A DNA stretch of 64,000 nt from Duganella fentianensis (GTDB taxonomy: Bacteria > Pseudomonadota > Gammaproteobacteria > Burkholderiales > Burkholderiaceae_D), in assembly GCF_009857835.1 (NCBI RefSeq), contig NZ_WWCL01000001.1, positions 1,364,001-1,428,000 on the forward strand, written 5' to 3'. The notes beneath the pieces are model-generated. The model ran no database searches. It was not told the DNA's origin and worked only from the letters and a program-made list of their open reading frames with translations. Each line of letters opens with the position of its first letter. The first letter of the stretch is position 1. The translations under genes were made by a program, and so were the position numbers. Below are positions 27,114 through 35,677 of this stretch, one piece after another.

Positions 27114-29417
27114 ATGCAGCAAGATCAGCAGGCGCCACAGCGCGTCCCTGTCCGGTCATCGCGCCGGCGTTTCATCTTTGGCGGCGCAGCAGCGCTGGGG
27201 GCGCTGGTGGTGGGCTGGGGCGTGCTGCCGCCGCGCCAGCGCCTGCATGCCAGCCATCCTTTGCCACTGAGCGGCGACGCGGTGGCACTGAACGGCTGGA
27301 TCGCACTGGGCGCCGATGGCAGCGTGATGCTGGCCATGCCGCGCAGCGAAATGGGGCAGGGCATACACACGGCCTTGCCCATGCTGGTGGCGGAAGAACT
27401 CGATGTGCCGCTGGCAGCGATCCGGCTGGTACAAGCGCCCATCGATAAAATCTACGGCAACATCGCCATGCTCAAGGATGGCCTGCCGTTCCACCCCGAT
27501 GACGATGGCCGCCTGAAGGCAGCCGCCAGCTGGATGGTGGGCAAGGTGGCGCGCGAGCTGGGGCTGATCATCACGGGTGGTTCGTCCAGCGTCAAGGATG
27601 GCTGGCTGCCCATGCGCGAAGCGGGTGCTACGGCCCGTGCCATGCTGCTGGCTGCAGCGGCCAAGCAATGGCAGGCCCGCGCGGCCGACTGCCGCACCGA
27701 GCAGGGCTTCGTGATCCATGCGGACGGGCGCCGTCTGGCCTATGGCGCACTGGCCCATGCGGCCGTGACGGCCACACCGGCGGAGGTGGTGCTGAAAGCG
27801 CCGCAGGACTTCAAATTGATAGGCCGTGCCCAGCCGCGCCGTGATGCAGCGGCCAAAGTCAATGGCAGTGCCATATTCGGCATCGATGTGCGGCCCGAGG
27901 GCATGGTGTATGCGGCCGTACGCATGGCGCCCGTGATCGGCGCCAGTGTGGCAAAAGTCGAGCCGAGCGCCGTGCTGAAAATGCCCGGCGTGCTGCAGGT
28001 GGTGGACTTTTCTGCCGCGCTGCCTGCGCGCACTGGCGCTGGTGCCGGCGTGGCCGTGCTGGCGCGTAGCTACTGGCAGGCCAGGCAGGCCGCACTGGCC
28101 TTGCCGCTTGAGTGGCAGGAGGGGCCGGGTGCCAGCCTGAATAGCGCAGCCATTTATGCCGATATGGCGGCCCGTCTGGATCATGAAGCAGGCCACACTT
28201 ATTACGCACAGGGCGATGCTGAAGGCGCGCTGCAGCAGGCAGGTAGCGCTGCTGGCGTAAAGCGCATTACGGCCGAATACCGCGCACCCTTCCTCGCACA
28301 CGCGGCCATGGAACCTATCAATTGCACGGCGCAGGTCAGGGATGGCAAGGTCCGGCTGTGGGTGCCCACCCAGTCGCCCGGCTTTGCCGTGCAGGCGGCC
28401 GCCAAGGCGGCCGGTGTAGCCGATGATCAGGTCGAACTGGTGGTTACCATGCTGGGCGGCGGCTTTGGCCGCCGGCTCGATGTAGACATGGTGGCGCAGG
28501 TGGTGGCTGTGGCCAAACAGGCTGGCGGCGTACCGGTGCAGATGATCTGGAGCCGCGAAGACGATACCGGCCATGACGTCTACCGTCCGGCTGCGCTGTC
28601 GCGTTTTCAGGCCGCGCTCGATGGGCAGGGGCGCGTGCTGGGGCTGGTGTGCAAATCGGCCAGCGGTTCGGTGTCGCACCAGTTCTTGGCGCGCAATCTG
28701 GGCCTGCCTGCCGGCGGTCCCGATAAGACCACGGCCGAGGGCGAGTTCGACATGCAGTACGAATTCCCCCATCAGCGCATCAGCCATGTGATCGTCGACA
28801 GCGCCGTGCCGCTGGGCTACTGGCGCTCCGTCGGGCATTCGCACAATGCCTTCTTCAAGGAGAGCTTTATCGATGAACTGGCTCATGCGGCGGGGCAGGA
28901 CGGGGTGAGCTTCCGGCGTGGCCTGCTGCAGCGCCATCCGCGCCATCTGGCCGTGCTCGATGCGGCCGTGGCACGTGCCGGTGCGCCAGCTGCGGGGCGC
29001 GCCCATGGCGTGGCGCTGCACCAGTCTTTCGGTACCATCGTGGCGCAGGTGGCCGAGGTGGCGATCGAAGAGGGCCAGATCCGCGTCTACAAAGTGGTGT
29101 GTGCGATTGATTGCGGCATCGCCGTCAATCCCAACATCATTGCCCAGCAGGCTGAATCGGCGGTGCTATTCGGGCTGTCGGCAGCGCTGTATGGCGCCAT
29201 CACCATCAAGGATGGCAAGGTCGAGCAGAGCAATTTCCACGACTACCCCGTGCTGCGCATGCCGCAGGCGCCGGTGGTGGAAACGCTGATACTGCCTAGC
29301 GCCGAACATCCGGAAGGGATGGGCGAACCGGCCACGCCGCCGATAGCGCCGGCGGTGGCCAATGCCGTGTTCAAACTGACGGGTAAGCGCTTGCGCAGTC
29401 TGCCGCTCACGCTGTAG
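27114..29417 (+). CDS. molybdenum hydroxylase large subunit (isoquinoline 1-oxidoreductase beta / aldehyde oxidase type)
   Basis: A 767-residue exported molybdoenzyme subunit. The N-terminus has a twin-arginine signal (SSRRRFIFGGAAALGALVVG), implying periplasmic export after folding. The body has the CoxL/IorB signatures: PRSEMGQGIHTALPMLVAEE, a central GGGFGRRLDVD cofactor loop, YWRSVGHSHNAFFKESFIDE and GEPATPPIAPAVANA with the catalytic-site glutamate near the C-terminus. Such subunits normally need a small [2Fe-2S] partner (IorA/PaoA), and none is adjacent. It lies 19 bp after the GGDEF-EAL gene and may be read from the same transcript, though the functions are unrelated. Substrate unknown. 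Confidence 0.88.
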   Translation: MQQDQQAPQRVPVRSSRRRFIFGGAAALGALVVGWGVLPPRQRLHASHPLPLSGDAVALNGWIALGADGSVMLAMPRSEMGQGIHTALPMLVAEELDVPLAAIRLVQAPIDKIYGNIAMLKDGLPFHPDDDGRLKAAASWMVGKVARELGLIITGGSSSVKDGWLPMREAGATARAMLLAAAAKQWQARAADCRTEQGFVIHADGRRLAYGALAHAAVTATPAEVVLKAPQDFKLIGRAQPRRDAAAKVNGSAIFGIDVRPEGMVYAAVRMAPVIGASVAKVEPSAVLKMPGVLQVVDFSAALPARTGAGAGVAVLARSYWQARQAALALPLEWQEGPGASLNSAAIYADMAARLDHEAGHTYYAQGDAEGALQQAGSAAGVKRITAEYRAPFLAHAAMEPINCTAQVRDGKVRLWVPTQSPGFAVQAAAKAAGVADDQVELVVTMLGGGFGRRLDVDMVAQVVAVAKQAGGVPVQMIWSREDDTGHDVYRPAALSRFQAALDGQGRVLGLVCKSASGSVSHQFLARNLGLPAGGPDKTTAEGEFDMQYEFPHQRISHVIVDSAVPLGYWRSVGHSHNAFFKESFIDELAHAAGQDGVSFRRGLLQRHPRHLAVLDAAVARAGAPAAGRAHGVALHQSFGTIVAQVAEVAIEEGQIRVYKVVCAIDCGIAVNPNIIAQQAESAVLFGLSAALYGAITIKDGKVEQSNFHDYPVLRMPQAPVVETLILPSAEHPEGMGEPATPPIAPAVANAVFKLTGKRLRSLPLTL

Positions 29418-29455
29418 TGCTGTAGTCCTGTGGGCTGCTGCGCTGACGCAGCGCG

Positions 29456-29875
29456 TCAGTCCGTCAGCAGCGTGCGCAGATTGCAGTCGTTCTGCCAGTC
29501 GCGCCGTTCGGCGCTGCTGGCCGCTTGTGCAGCCAGTTCGGCCTCGCTGAGCGCAGCCTGCGCCGTGATCAGGCGGTGTGCCACGCCGGCATCGGGCAGG
29601 GTGGTGCCGAAGAAGGCCACCACGTCATCATGCTGGATCAGCAGGGTAGGGAAGTTTTCTACGTCAAGATCGCCCACCACGTCGGCGTGGTCTTCGATAT
29701 CGATCCAGACAAACTGTTTGTCCGGATGGCGGCTGGCCAGTTCTTCGAAAGTGGCACGGTAGCTGCCGCAGGTGCCGCACCATGCGGCGCACAGGCAGGC
29801 CACCACCCAGCCTTCGCCAGCGATGGCGGCGGCCAGTTCCTTGCGGTTGTCGGCGTTCAGGGTGATTACAGGCAT
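29456..29875 (-). CDS. thioredoxin family protein
   Basis: A 139-residue thioredoxin fold with active site WCGTC (AAWCGTCGSY) instead of the usual WCGPC, and the cis-proline in NFPTLL. It has no signal peptide, so is cytoplasmic. It carries a C-terminal extension rich in Ala after residue 105. The Thr in place of Pro usually makes the disulfide more oxidising; this is an inference. Convergent with the molybdenum hydroxylase gene, 38 bp apart. Confidence 0.85.
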   Translation of the reverse strand: MPVITLNADNRKELAAAIAGEGWVVACLCAAWCGTCGSYRATFEELASRHPDKQFVWIDIEDHADVVGDLDVENFPTLLIQHDDVVAFFGTTLPDAGVAHRLITAQAALSEAELAAQAASSAERRDWQNDCNLRTLLTD

Positions 29876-29995
29876 GGCCAGAGTCAGAATTTTAGTCGGA
29901 TGCGGGTTCAGGCTGCGGCGGCAAGTCGCCTAAGGGGCGTATTTTACATGGCTGAGCGGGGTCGCGCCTGTTAGCGCGGCAGGTTAAAATAGGGG

Positions 29996-30709
29996 ATGCC
30001 TATTATTCTTGCCATTGAAACTTCGTCCGAACTGGCTTCCTGCGCGCTGCTGCGCGGCGAGTCGGTGCTGAGCCGCGTCTCGTCCGGGGTGCGTACCCAT
30101 TCCCAGTCGGTCTTGCCGATGATACAGGAACTGCTGGCCGAAGCCGGTATCGCCCTGTGCGATTGCGACGCCATTGCCTTCGGCTCCGGTCCCGGTTCCT
30201 TCACGGGCGTGCGCACGGCTTGCGGCGTGGCGCAAGGGCTGGCATTTGGCGCCAGCCTGCCCGTAGTGCCAGTGGTGACGCTCGATGCCATGGCGCTGGC
30301 CTGCCATCAGCAGCACGCTGCACGGGACGTGCTGACCGTGCTCGATGCCCGCATGGGCGAGGTGTACTGGGCGCAGTATCGCTTTGGCGCCGATGGCAGT
30401 CCGCAGGCGGTGCTGGCACCGGTGCTGTCGGCACCGGCTGCGGTGCAGCCGCAAGGTACGCCGCTGGCGTGCGGCAATGGCCTGTCGGCCTACGCCGAAG
30501 CGTATGCTGAAACGCCACTGGCGCGCGGCGATGCTGCCATCATGCCGCATGCAGTACAGATCGCGCAGCTGGCGGCGCTGGCGTTTGCCGCCGGGCAGAC
30601 CGTGACGGCGGCCGATGCCCAGCCGCTCTACCTGCGCAACAAGATCGCTTACACGCAGGCCGAACGGGCCGCCATGGCGGCTGCCAAAGCGGCGGAGGGC
30701 GGCGCGTGA
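29996..30709 (+). CDS. tsaB: tRNA threonylcarbamoyladenosine biosynthesis protein TsaB
   Basis: Partner of TsaD/TsaE in making t6A37 of ANN-decoding tRNAs. The 237-residue ASKHA-fold protein has IILAIETSSELASCAL at the N-terminus and AIAFGSGPGSFTGVRTACGVAQGLAF, the standard TsaB signatures. ATG 29996 lies 5 bp after a TAAAAT -10 element (29985-29990), so the transcript looks leaderless. It heads a tight operon: rimI overlaps it by 4 bp, then the uracil glycosylase-like gene and DUF1853. Confidence 0.94.
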   Translation: MPIILAIETSSELASCALLRGESVLSRVSSGVRTHSQSVLPMIQELLAEAGIALCDCDAIAFGSGPGSFTGVRTACGVAQGLAFGASLPVVPVVTLDAMALACHQQHAARDVLTVLDARMGEVYWAQYRFGADGSPQAVLAPVLSAPAAVQPQGTPLACGNGLSAYAEAYAETPLARGDAAIMPHAVQIAQLAALAFAAGQTVTAADAQPLYLRNKIAYTQAERAAMAAAKAAEGGA

Positions 30710-31176
30710 AACCGGTGTGGGATCTGGCGCGGCTGCAGTACGAGCCTATGCAGCCGGCCGATCTGCTGGAAGTGGCAGCACTGGAGGCGAGCGTCTATCC
30801 CCATCCGTGGAGTCTGGCCAATTTCGAGGATTCGCTGCGCAGCCAGTATCAGGCATGGGTGCTGCGCGACCAGAGCGGCAGCCTGCTCGGTTATTTCCTC
30901 GTCATGGCGGTAGTCGATGAAGCCCATCTGCTCAATGTCGCGGTGGCGGCCGAGCAGCAGGGCAAGGGGCTGGGGCGTTTTCTGCTGAACCAGGCCGTGG
31001 CCTGTGCGCGCGGGCTGGGCATGGAATCCATGCTGCTGGAAGTGCGGCCTTCGAATACGCGGGCGCTGGAAATCTACGAGCGCTATGGTTTCAAACACAT
31101 AGGCCGGCGCAAGGGCTATTATCCGGCCGCTAACGGACAACGCGAGGACGCACTGGTGATGCGTTTCCTGCTATGA
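30706..31176 (+). CDS. rimI: ribosomal protein S18 alanine N-acetyltransferase RimI
   Basis: A 156-residue GNAT acetyltransferase. The acetyl-CoA loop is EQQGKGLGRFLLNQAV, and LEVRPSNTRALEIYERYGFK is the typical RimI segment. It starts at GTG 30706 overlapping the tsaB stop (GTGA) and itself overlaps the next gene by 4 bp. The tsaB-rimI pairing is conserved in Proteobacteria. Confidence 0.93.
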   Translation: MKPVWDLARLQYEPMQPADLLEVAALEASVYPHPWSLANFEDSLRSQYQAWVLRDQSGSLLGYFLVMAVVDEAHLLNVAVAAEQQGKGLGRFLLNQAVACARGLGMESMLLEVRPSNTRALEIYERYGFKHIGRRKGYYPAANGQREDALVMRFLL

Positions 31177-32171
31177 GCGCCATGGATAAACGTTCGGCCA
31201 TTTTCCTCGACGAGATGGACATAGGCGTGCAATGGCAGTTGCGCCAGCGCCCGGCCGTGCCTGCAGCCGACGAGCTGCCTGCCGAGGCGGAGCCGCTGAC
31301 CGATGTCGCGCAGGACGATATCGCGCCGCCGGCGATGGATGCGGCAGAGCTGCCGGTTCGTGCGCATTCCGCAGCTCCGGCGGGAGCTGTGGCGATGGCG
31401 CCGGCACCGGCCTCACCCGCGGCGCCTGTCGCCGCCCCCGCCCCCGTTTCAGTTCCGGCTTCGGTGTCGGGCAAAACTGCCGGTGCGGAAGACATGTCGT
31501 GGTTCGACGATGTTCCTGCGCCCATGGTGGCGCCGACTCTGAAGGGGGCACCGGCAGTGGCAGCGCCTGCCGCCATTGGTGCCAGTGCCGCGTCGCTGTC
31601 CGATGCGGCGATCGCTGCGCTGGACTGGCCTGCCCTGCAAAGCGCCATCAGTCTATGCACCCGCTGTACGCTGTGCCGGAGCCGCCAGCAGCCCACCATC
31701 GGACGTGGCAGCCATACGGCTGGCGCTATCGCAGTGGTGGCTGCCGCCTCGGCACAGGACGAAGCGGCGGCAGAACTGGTATCGGGCGACGCCGGCCAGT
31801 TACTGGGCAATATGCTGGGCGCCATCGAGCTCGATCTGGCCAGCGATGTCTATCTGACGGCGCTGGTGAAGTGCCGCCCCGTGGATGATCAGGGACAGGA
31901 GCGCGCGCCCAGTGCGCCGGAACTGCAAGCCTGCCGCCCGTATCTGGAGCGCGAACTGGCGCTGACGGGGGCGACGCTGGCAATAACCTTCGGCCAACAT
32001 GCAGCGCGCGGCCTGATGCTTGGCGCAGCGGCACGGGGCAGCGTGATGACCTATGGCGCCAGCGGTCTGCCCGTCGTCGCCACCTATCATCCTGACGATC
32101 TGCTGCAACGTCCGCAGGACAAGGCCAAAGCATGGGCCGATCTGTGTCTGGCAAGGTCGGTGCGTGACTAA
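31173..32171 (+). CDS. family-4 uracil-DNA glycosylase homologue with degenerate motif A
   Basis: A 332-residue protein. Residues 1-150 are an Ala/Pro-rich low-complexity extension. Residues 155-330 are the family-4 UDG fold with iron-sulfur cysteines (CTRCTLC, Cys162 and Cys165; Cys234 in VKCRP; Cys254 in QACRPYL) and the C-terminal YHPDDLLQRP motif. The active-site motif A, normally GE-P-G followed by ED and PFVG-AG, is here VVAAASAQDEAAAEL followed by GDAGQLLGNML. The GE-PG core and the acidic pair are not conserved in place, so base excision activity is doubtful. It sits in the tsaB-rimI operon, where Burkholderiales usually carry an intact enzyme. The frame is open, not pseudogenised. 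Confidence 0.85.
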   Translation: MSAMDKRSAIFLDEMDIGVQWQLRQRPAVPAADELPAEAEPLTDVAQDDIAPPAMDAAELPVRAHSAAPAGAVAMAPAPASPAAPVAAPAPVSVPASVSGKTAGAEDMSWFDDVPAPMVAPTLKGAPAVAAPAAIGASAASLSDAAIAALDWPALQSAISLCTRCTLCRSRQQPTIGRGSHTAGAIAVVAAASAQDEAAAELVSGDAGQLLGNMLGAIELDLASDVYLTALVKCRPVDDQGQERAPSAPELQACRPYLERELALTGATLAITFGQHAARGLMLGAAARGSVMTYGASGLPVVATYHPDDLLQRPQDKAKAWADLCLARSVRD

Positions 32172-33144
32172 TCCTCTGCTCGCGCAAGGCGATGCCTATC
32201 AGGCTGGCTTTGCGCAGCGCTGGGGCCATCTGGCCCATCCCCATGTGCGGGCGCTGGCCTGGCTGCTCGATGCGCCCGATCTGCTCGACCCCGCCGCGCC
32301 CCAGTGGCAGGGGCAGGTGGCTACGCTAGGGCCGGTGAGTGCAGCCGTGGCCGACTGGCTGGCTGCACTGGACCGCCAGCCGGCCGCGCTGGAAGCGGCC
32401 TTAGGTCAGCACCGCCAGACTCGCCTCGGTAAATATGCCGAGCTGCTGATGGCCTTCTATTTCGCAGCGCAAGGCCAGCTGCATGCCCATGGACTGCAGG
32501 TGCGCGCCAGCCGTAACGACACCGTGGGCGAGTTCGATTTCCTGCTGAACGCCGGTGACGGCCTGCAGCACCTTGAATTCGCCACCAAGTTCTATCTGCT
32601 CGATGCCGCTGCGGCCAGCGATTTCAGTGGTCTGATCGGCCCGAATCTGGCCGATACACTGGGTGCCAAGATGCGCAAGATCTTCCAGCAGCAGCTGTCC
32701 CTGTCGGCCCATCCGGCAGCGCAGCCATTGCTATCCAAGCCCGTGACGCAGGCGCAGGCGCTGGCCAAGGGCTGGCTGTTCTACCCGCCGCAAACTCCGG
32801 CGCAGATGTCCGGCATCTCCAGCGCACATTGCCATGGCTACTGGCTGACGCGCAGCGCAGCGGCGCAACTGGAAGGCGAGCGCTTTGTGCTGTTGCCGCG
32901 GCTGCAATGGCTGGCGCCCGTGCGCCTGCCGCTGGCGGCTGCCGGCGAGGCGGCCGTGCTGGATCTGGCCGAGCTGCTGCTGGCGCTGGACGACCAGCAG
33001 GCGCAATTGCCTGCGCCGGTGATGGTGGCGCATCTGCTGCCTTACGGCGAGAGTCTGGTGGAAGTGCGGCGTGGTTTCGTGGTGCCCGATGCGTGGCCCG
33101 AACTGGCCATGCAGCGCCGCCAGAGCGGCGCGCTGCCGGTCTGA
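32164..33144 (+). CDS. DUF1853 family protein
   Basis: A 326-residue protein matching DUF1853: RLGKYAELLMAFYF, then a restriction-endonuclease-like stretch VRASRNDTVGEFDFLL...HLEFATKFYLL with the D-(E)xK layout, and a C-terminal WPELAMQRR. The nuclease-like core is my reading; the family has no assigned role. The likely start is GTG 32164, overlapping the stop of the preceding gene by 8 bp. It ends the tsaB operon. Confidence 0.85.
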   Translation: MTNPLLAQGDAYQAGFAQRWGHLAHPHVRALAWLLDAPDLLDPAAPQWQGQVATLGPVSAAVADWLAALDRQPAALEAALGQHRQTRLGKYAELLMAFYFAAQGQLHAHGLQVRASRNDTVGEFDFLLNAGDGLQHLEFATKFYLLDAAAASDFSGLIGPNLADTLGAKMRKIFQQQLSLSAHPAAQPLLSKPVTQAQALAKGWLFYPPQTPAQMSGISSAHCHGYWLTRSAAAQLEGERFVLLPRLQWLAPVRLPLAAAGEAAVLDLAELLLALDDQQAQLPAPVMVAHLLPYGESLVEVRRGFVVPDAWPELAMQRRQSGALPV

Positions 33145-33189
33145 GCCGGCGTCAGCGTAACGCTGTGGCGGGCCGGCGCAGGCCGGTGA

Positions 33190-34452
33190 TCAGTGTTTGG
33201 CTTCGCCGATCAGCGCGACGGAATCGAACTCGCGCTGGTTGGCCTGATGCTTGCGCAGGATGAACAGCATGGTGCCGGCGAGGAACAGGCCGAACAGCAC
33301 GATGATCACGTCCAGATTCAGGTGGGCGCGCAGCATCAGCGAGTACACGGCCAGCATGGTGAGGATGGACAGATTCTCGTTGAAGTTCTGCACGGCGATG
33401 GAATGGCCGGCGCTCATCAGCACGTGGCCGCGGTGCTGCAGCAGAGCATTCATCGGTACCAGGAAGAAACCGCCCAGCAGGCCGACCAGTATCAGCAGAG
33501 GGTATGCCACTTTGACCGAGGTCACCAGCGTCATGCTCATCACGATCACGCCCATGGCTATGCCCATGGGAATCACGGCCAGCGACTTGCGCAGGGCGAT
33601 GAAGCGGGCCGAGAGCACGGCGCCCAGCGCCACGCCGATGGCCACTACGCCGACCAGACTGGTCGACTGTTCATAGCTCAGGTGCAGGGTACGGTTAGCC
33701 CATTCCAGCACGATGAATTGCAGGGTCTGGGCAGCGCCCCAGAACAGGGTGGTGACGGCCAGCGAAATCTGGCCCAGTTTGTCTTTCCACAGCAGGGTGA
33801 CGCAGTTGGAGAATTCGCCGATCAGCTTGATCGGGTTGCGCTCCTGATGGCCGTACACGCAGCCCGTGTCGGGAATACGGGTATTGAACAGGGCTGCCAG
33901 GGCATAAATGGCCACCACCACGCACAGCGCGGCTTCCGGTGCCGTGTCGATGCCGGTATCGAAGAAGGGCAGGTCGAACGACAGCAGGAAGCCCGATACC
34001 TGTGCGCCCACCAGTTTGCCACCCAGCACGGTGCCGAAAATAATCGACAGCACGGTCAGGCCTTCCACCCAGCCGTTGGCGGCAACAAGTTTCTCTGCGG
34101 GAAGTAATTCAGTGAGGATGCCGTATTTGGCGGGCGAGTAGACGGCGGCGCCGAAGCCCACCAGCGCATAGGCGAGCAGGGGATGGACGTCGGCAAAGAT
34201 CAGTAAACAGCCCGCAACCTTGATCAGATTGGAAATGAACATGACCTTGCCCTTGGGCATGGAATCCGCGAAAGCGCCGACAAATGCGGCCAACAGCACG
34301 TAAAACAGCGTGAACGAGAGTTTCAGCAGCGGGGTGATCCATGCTGGCGACTTCATGGTAACCAGCAAGTCTATCGCAACGAACAGCAGTGCATTATCCG
34401 CCAGAGAGGAGAAGAACTGCGCTGCCATGATGGTGTAGAAACCACGCTTCAT
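33190..34452 (-). CDS. lplT: lysophospholipid transporter LplT
   Basis: A 420-residue MFS-type inner-membrane protein that flips lysophospholipids inward for reacylation. The N-terminal MKRGFYTIMAAQFFSSLADN, GKVMFISNLIKVAGC and YSPAKYGILTELLP segments are LplT-specific. It is not fused to Aas, and no aas gene is adjacent. ATG 34452 begins the first conserved block; the frame's 29-codon extension runs into the alr promoter region and is rejected. Divergent from alr with 128 bp between starts. Confidence 0.93.
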   Translation of the reverse strand: MKRGFYTIMAAQFFSSLADNALLFVAIDLLVTMKSPAWITPLLKLSFTLFYVLLAAFVGAFADSMPKGKVMFISNLIKVAGCLLIFADVHPLLAYALVGFGAAVYSPAKYGILTELLPAEKLVAANGWVEGLTVLSIIFGTVLGGKLVGAQVSGFLLSFDLPFFDTGIDTAPEAALCVVVAIYALAALFNTRIPDTGCVYGHQERNPIKLIGEFSNCVTLLWKDKLGQISLAVTTLFWGAAQTLQFIVLEWANRTLHLSYEQSTSLVGVVAIGVALGAVLSARFIALRKSLAVIPMGIAMGVIVMSMTLVTSVKVAYPLLILVGLLGGFFLVPMNALLQHRGHVLMSAGHSIAVQNFNENLSILTMLAVYSLMLRAHLNLDVIIVLFGLFLAGTMLFILRKHQANQREFDSVALIGEAKH

Positions 34453-34580
34453 ACTGGATGCCTGAAAACTTATCTGGCTTGCTTTATACCATGCTTTGTT
34501 CGTATCCCCAAGAATTGCACCGCGCGCTAGAGGCGCCACACGGTAAAATACGGGCTTCTCTGATTTTGCGTATTGTGATT

Positions 34581-35675
34581 ATGCCTAGGCCTATACTCGC
34601 TACCATCCACGTTGATTCCCTGAAACATAACCTGGCGCTGGCAAAAGCGCAGTCGCCCGGCGCGCGCGCCTGGGGCGTACTCAAGGCGAATGGCTATGGC
34701 CACGGGCTGGAGCGGGCCATGCGCGGCTTTGCCGAAGCCGACGGACTGGCGCTGGTAGAAGTCGATTACGCCGTGCGCCTGCGCGAACTGGGCTGGACCA
34801 AGCCTATCCTGCTGCTGGAAGGTTTTTTTGACGCCCAGGATATCGAGACCATGGCCGAGCACAATCTGCAGGCCGCCGTGCACTGCAATGAGCAACTGGC
34901 CTGGCTGGAAGCGGCGCAGGAGCGCCTGACGGCGCGCGGGGTGCGATTTGATCTGCATCTGAAAATGAATAGCGGCATGAACCGTCTTGGTTTCATGCCG
35001 CAAGCCTTTGCGGCGGCCCATGCCCGCCTGAGCGCGATTTCCTGTGTGGCCAGCATCACCATGATGACCCACTTTGCCAATGCCGACGATACCGAGCATC
35101 CGCTGCTGCCTATCGCCGAGCAGATCCGCCGTTTCGAAGCCGGTACGGCCGGGCTGGAAGGGGCGCGTAGTCTGTCCAATTCGGCCGGCGTGCTGCTGCA
35201 CCAGAAAACTCTGCGCAACGACTGGATACGCCCCGGCATCATGCTGTACGGCGCCACCCCGGGCGGCGCCACGGCCCAGCAGTTCGGCCTGCAGCCGGCC
35301 ATGACGCTGAGCAGCGAAATCATAGGCGTGCAGGAAATCGCAGATGGCGAGCTGGTCGGCTACGGCAGCCGTTTCCAGGCCGAAGGCAAGATGCGCATAG
35401 GCGTGGTCGCTTGCGGCTATGCGGACGGCTATCCGCGGCACGCGCCGCTGGGCACGCCAGTGCTGGTCGATGGTGTGCGCACCCGTCTGATCGGCCGCGT
35501 ATCGATGGATATGCTGACGGTGGACCTGACCAACCTGCCGCAGGCCAAGGTAGGCAGCAAGGTAGTGCTGTGGGGCCGTGGCAACCCTATCGATGATGTG
35601 GCCACGGCAGCCGGCACCATAGGCTATGAGCTGATGTGCGCGCTGGCGCCGCGGGTGCCGGTGGTGGAAGGCTGA
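34581..35675 (+). CDS. alr: alanine racemase
   Basis: PLP enzyme supplying D-alanine for peptidoglycan. The 364-residue protein has the PLP-lysine motif WGVLKANGYGHGL, the opposing catalytic tyrosine in VGYGSRF, and RVSMDMLTVDL. ATG 34581 is in frame after a TAAAAT -10 candidate about 35 bp upstream. It is 2 bp from radA, so the two are cotranscribed, a conserved pairing in Burkholderiales. Confidence 0.95.
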   Translation: MPRPILATIHVDSLKHNLALAKAQSPGARAWGVLKANGYGHGLERAMRGFAEADGLALVEVDYAVRLRELGWTKPILLLEGFFDAQDIETMAEHNLQAAVHCNEQLAWLEAAQERLTARGVRFDLHLKMNSGMNRLGFMPQAFAAAHARLSAISCVASITMMTHFANADDTEHPLLPIAEQIRRFEAGTAGLEGARSLSNSAGVLLHQKTLRNDWIRPGIMLYGATPGGATAQQFGLQPAMTLSSEIIGVQEIADGELVGYGSRFQAEGKMRIGVVACGYADGYPRHAPLGTPVLVDGVRTRLIGRVSMDMLTVDLTNLPQAKVGSKVVLWGRGNPIDDVATAAGTIGYELMCALAPRVPVVEG

Positions 35676-35677
35676 GC

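Noticed and set aside
33145..33189. Terminator between DUF1853 and lplT
   Set aside because: GC-rich inverted repeats are visible but no T-tract follows in either direction.
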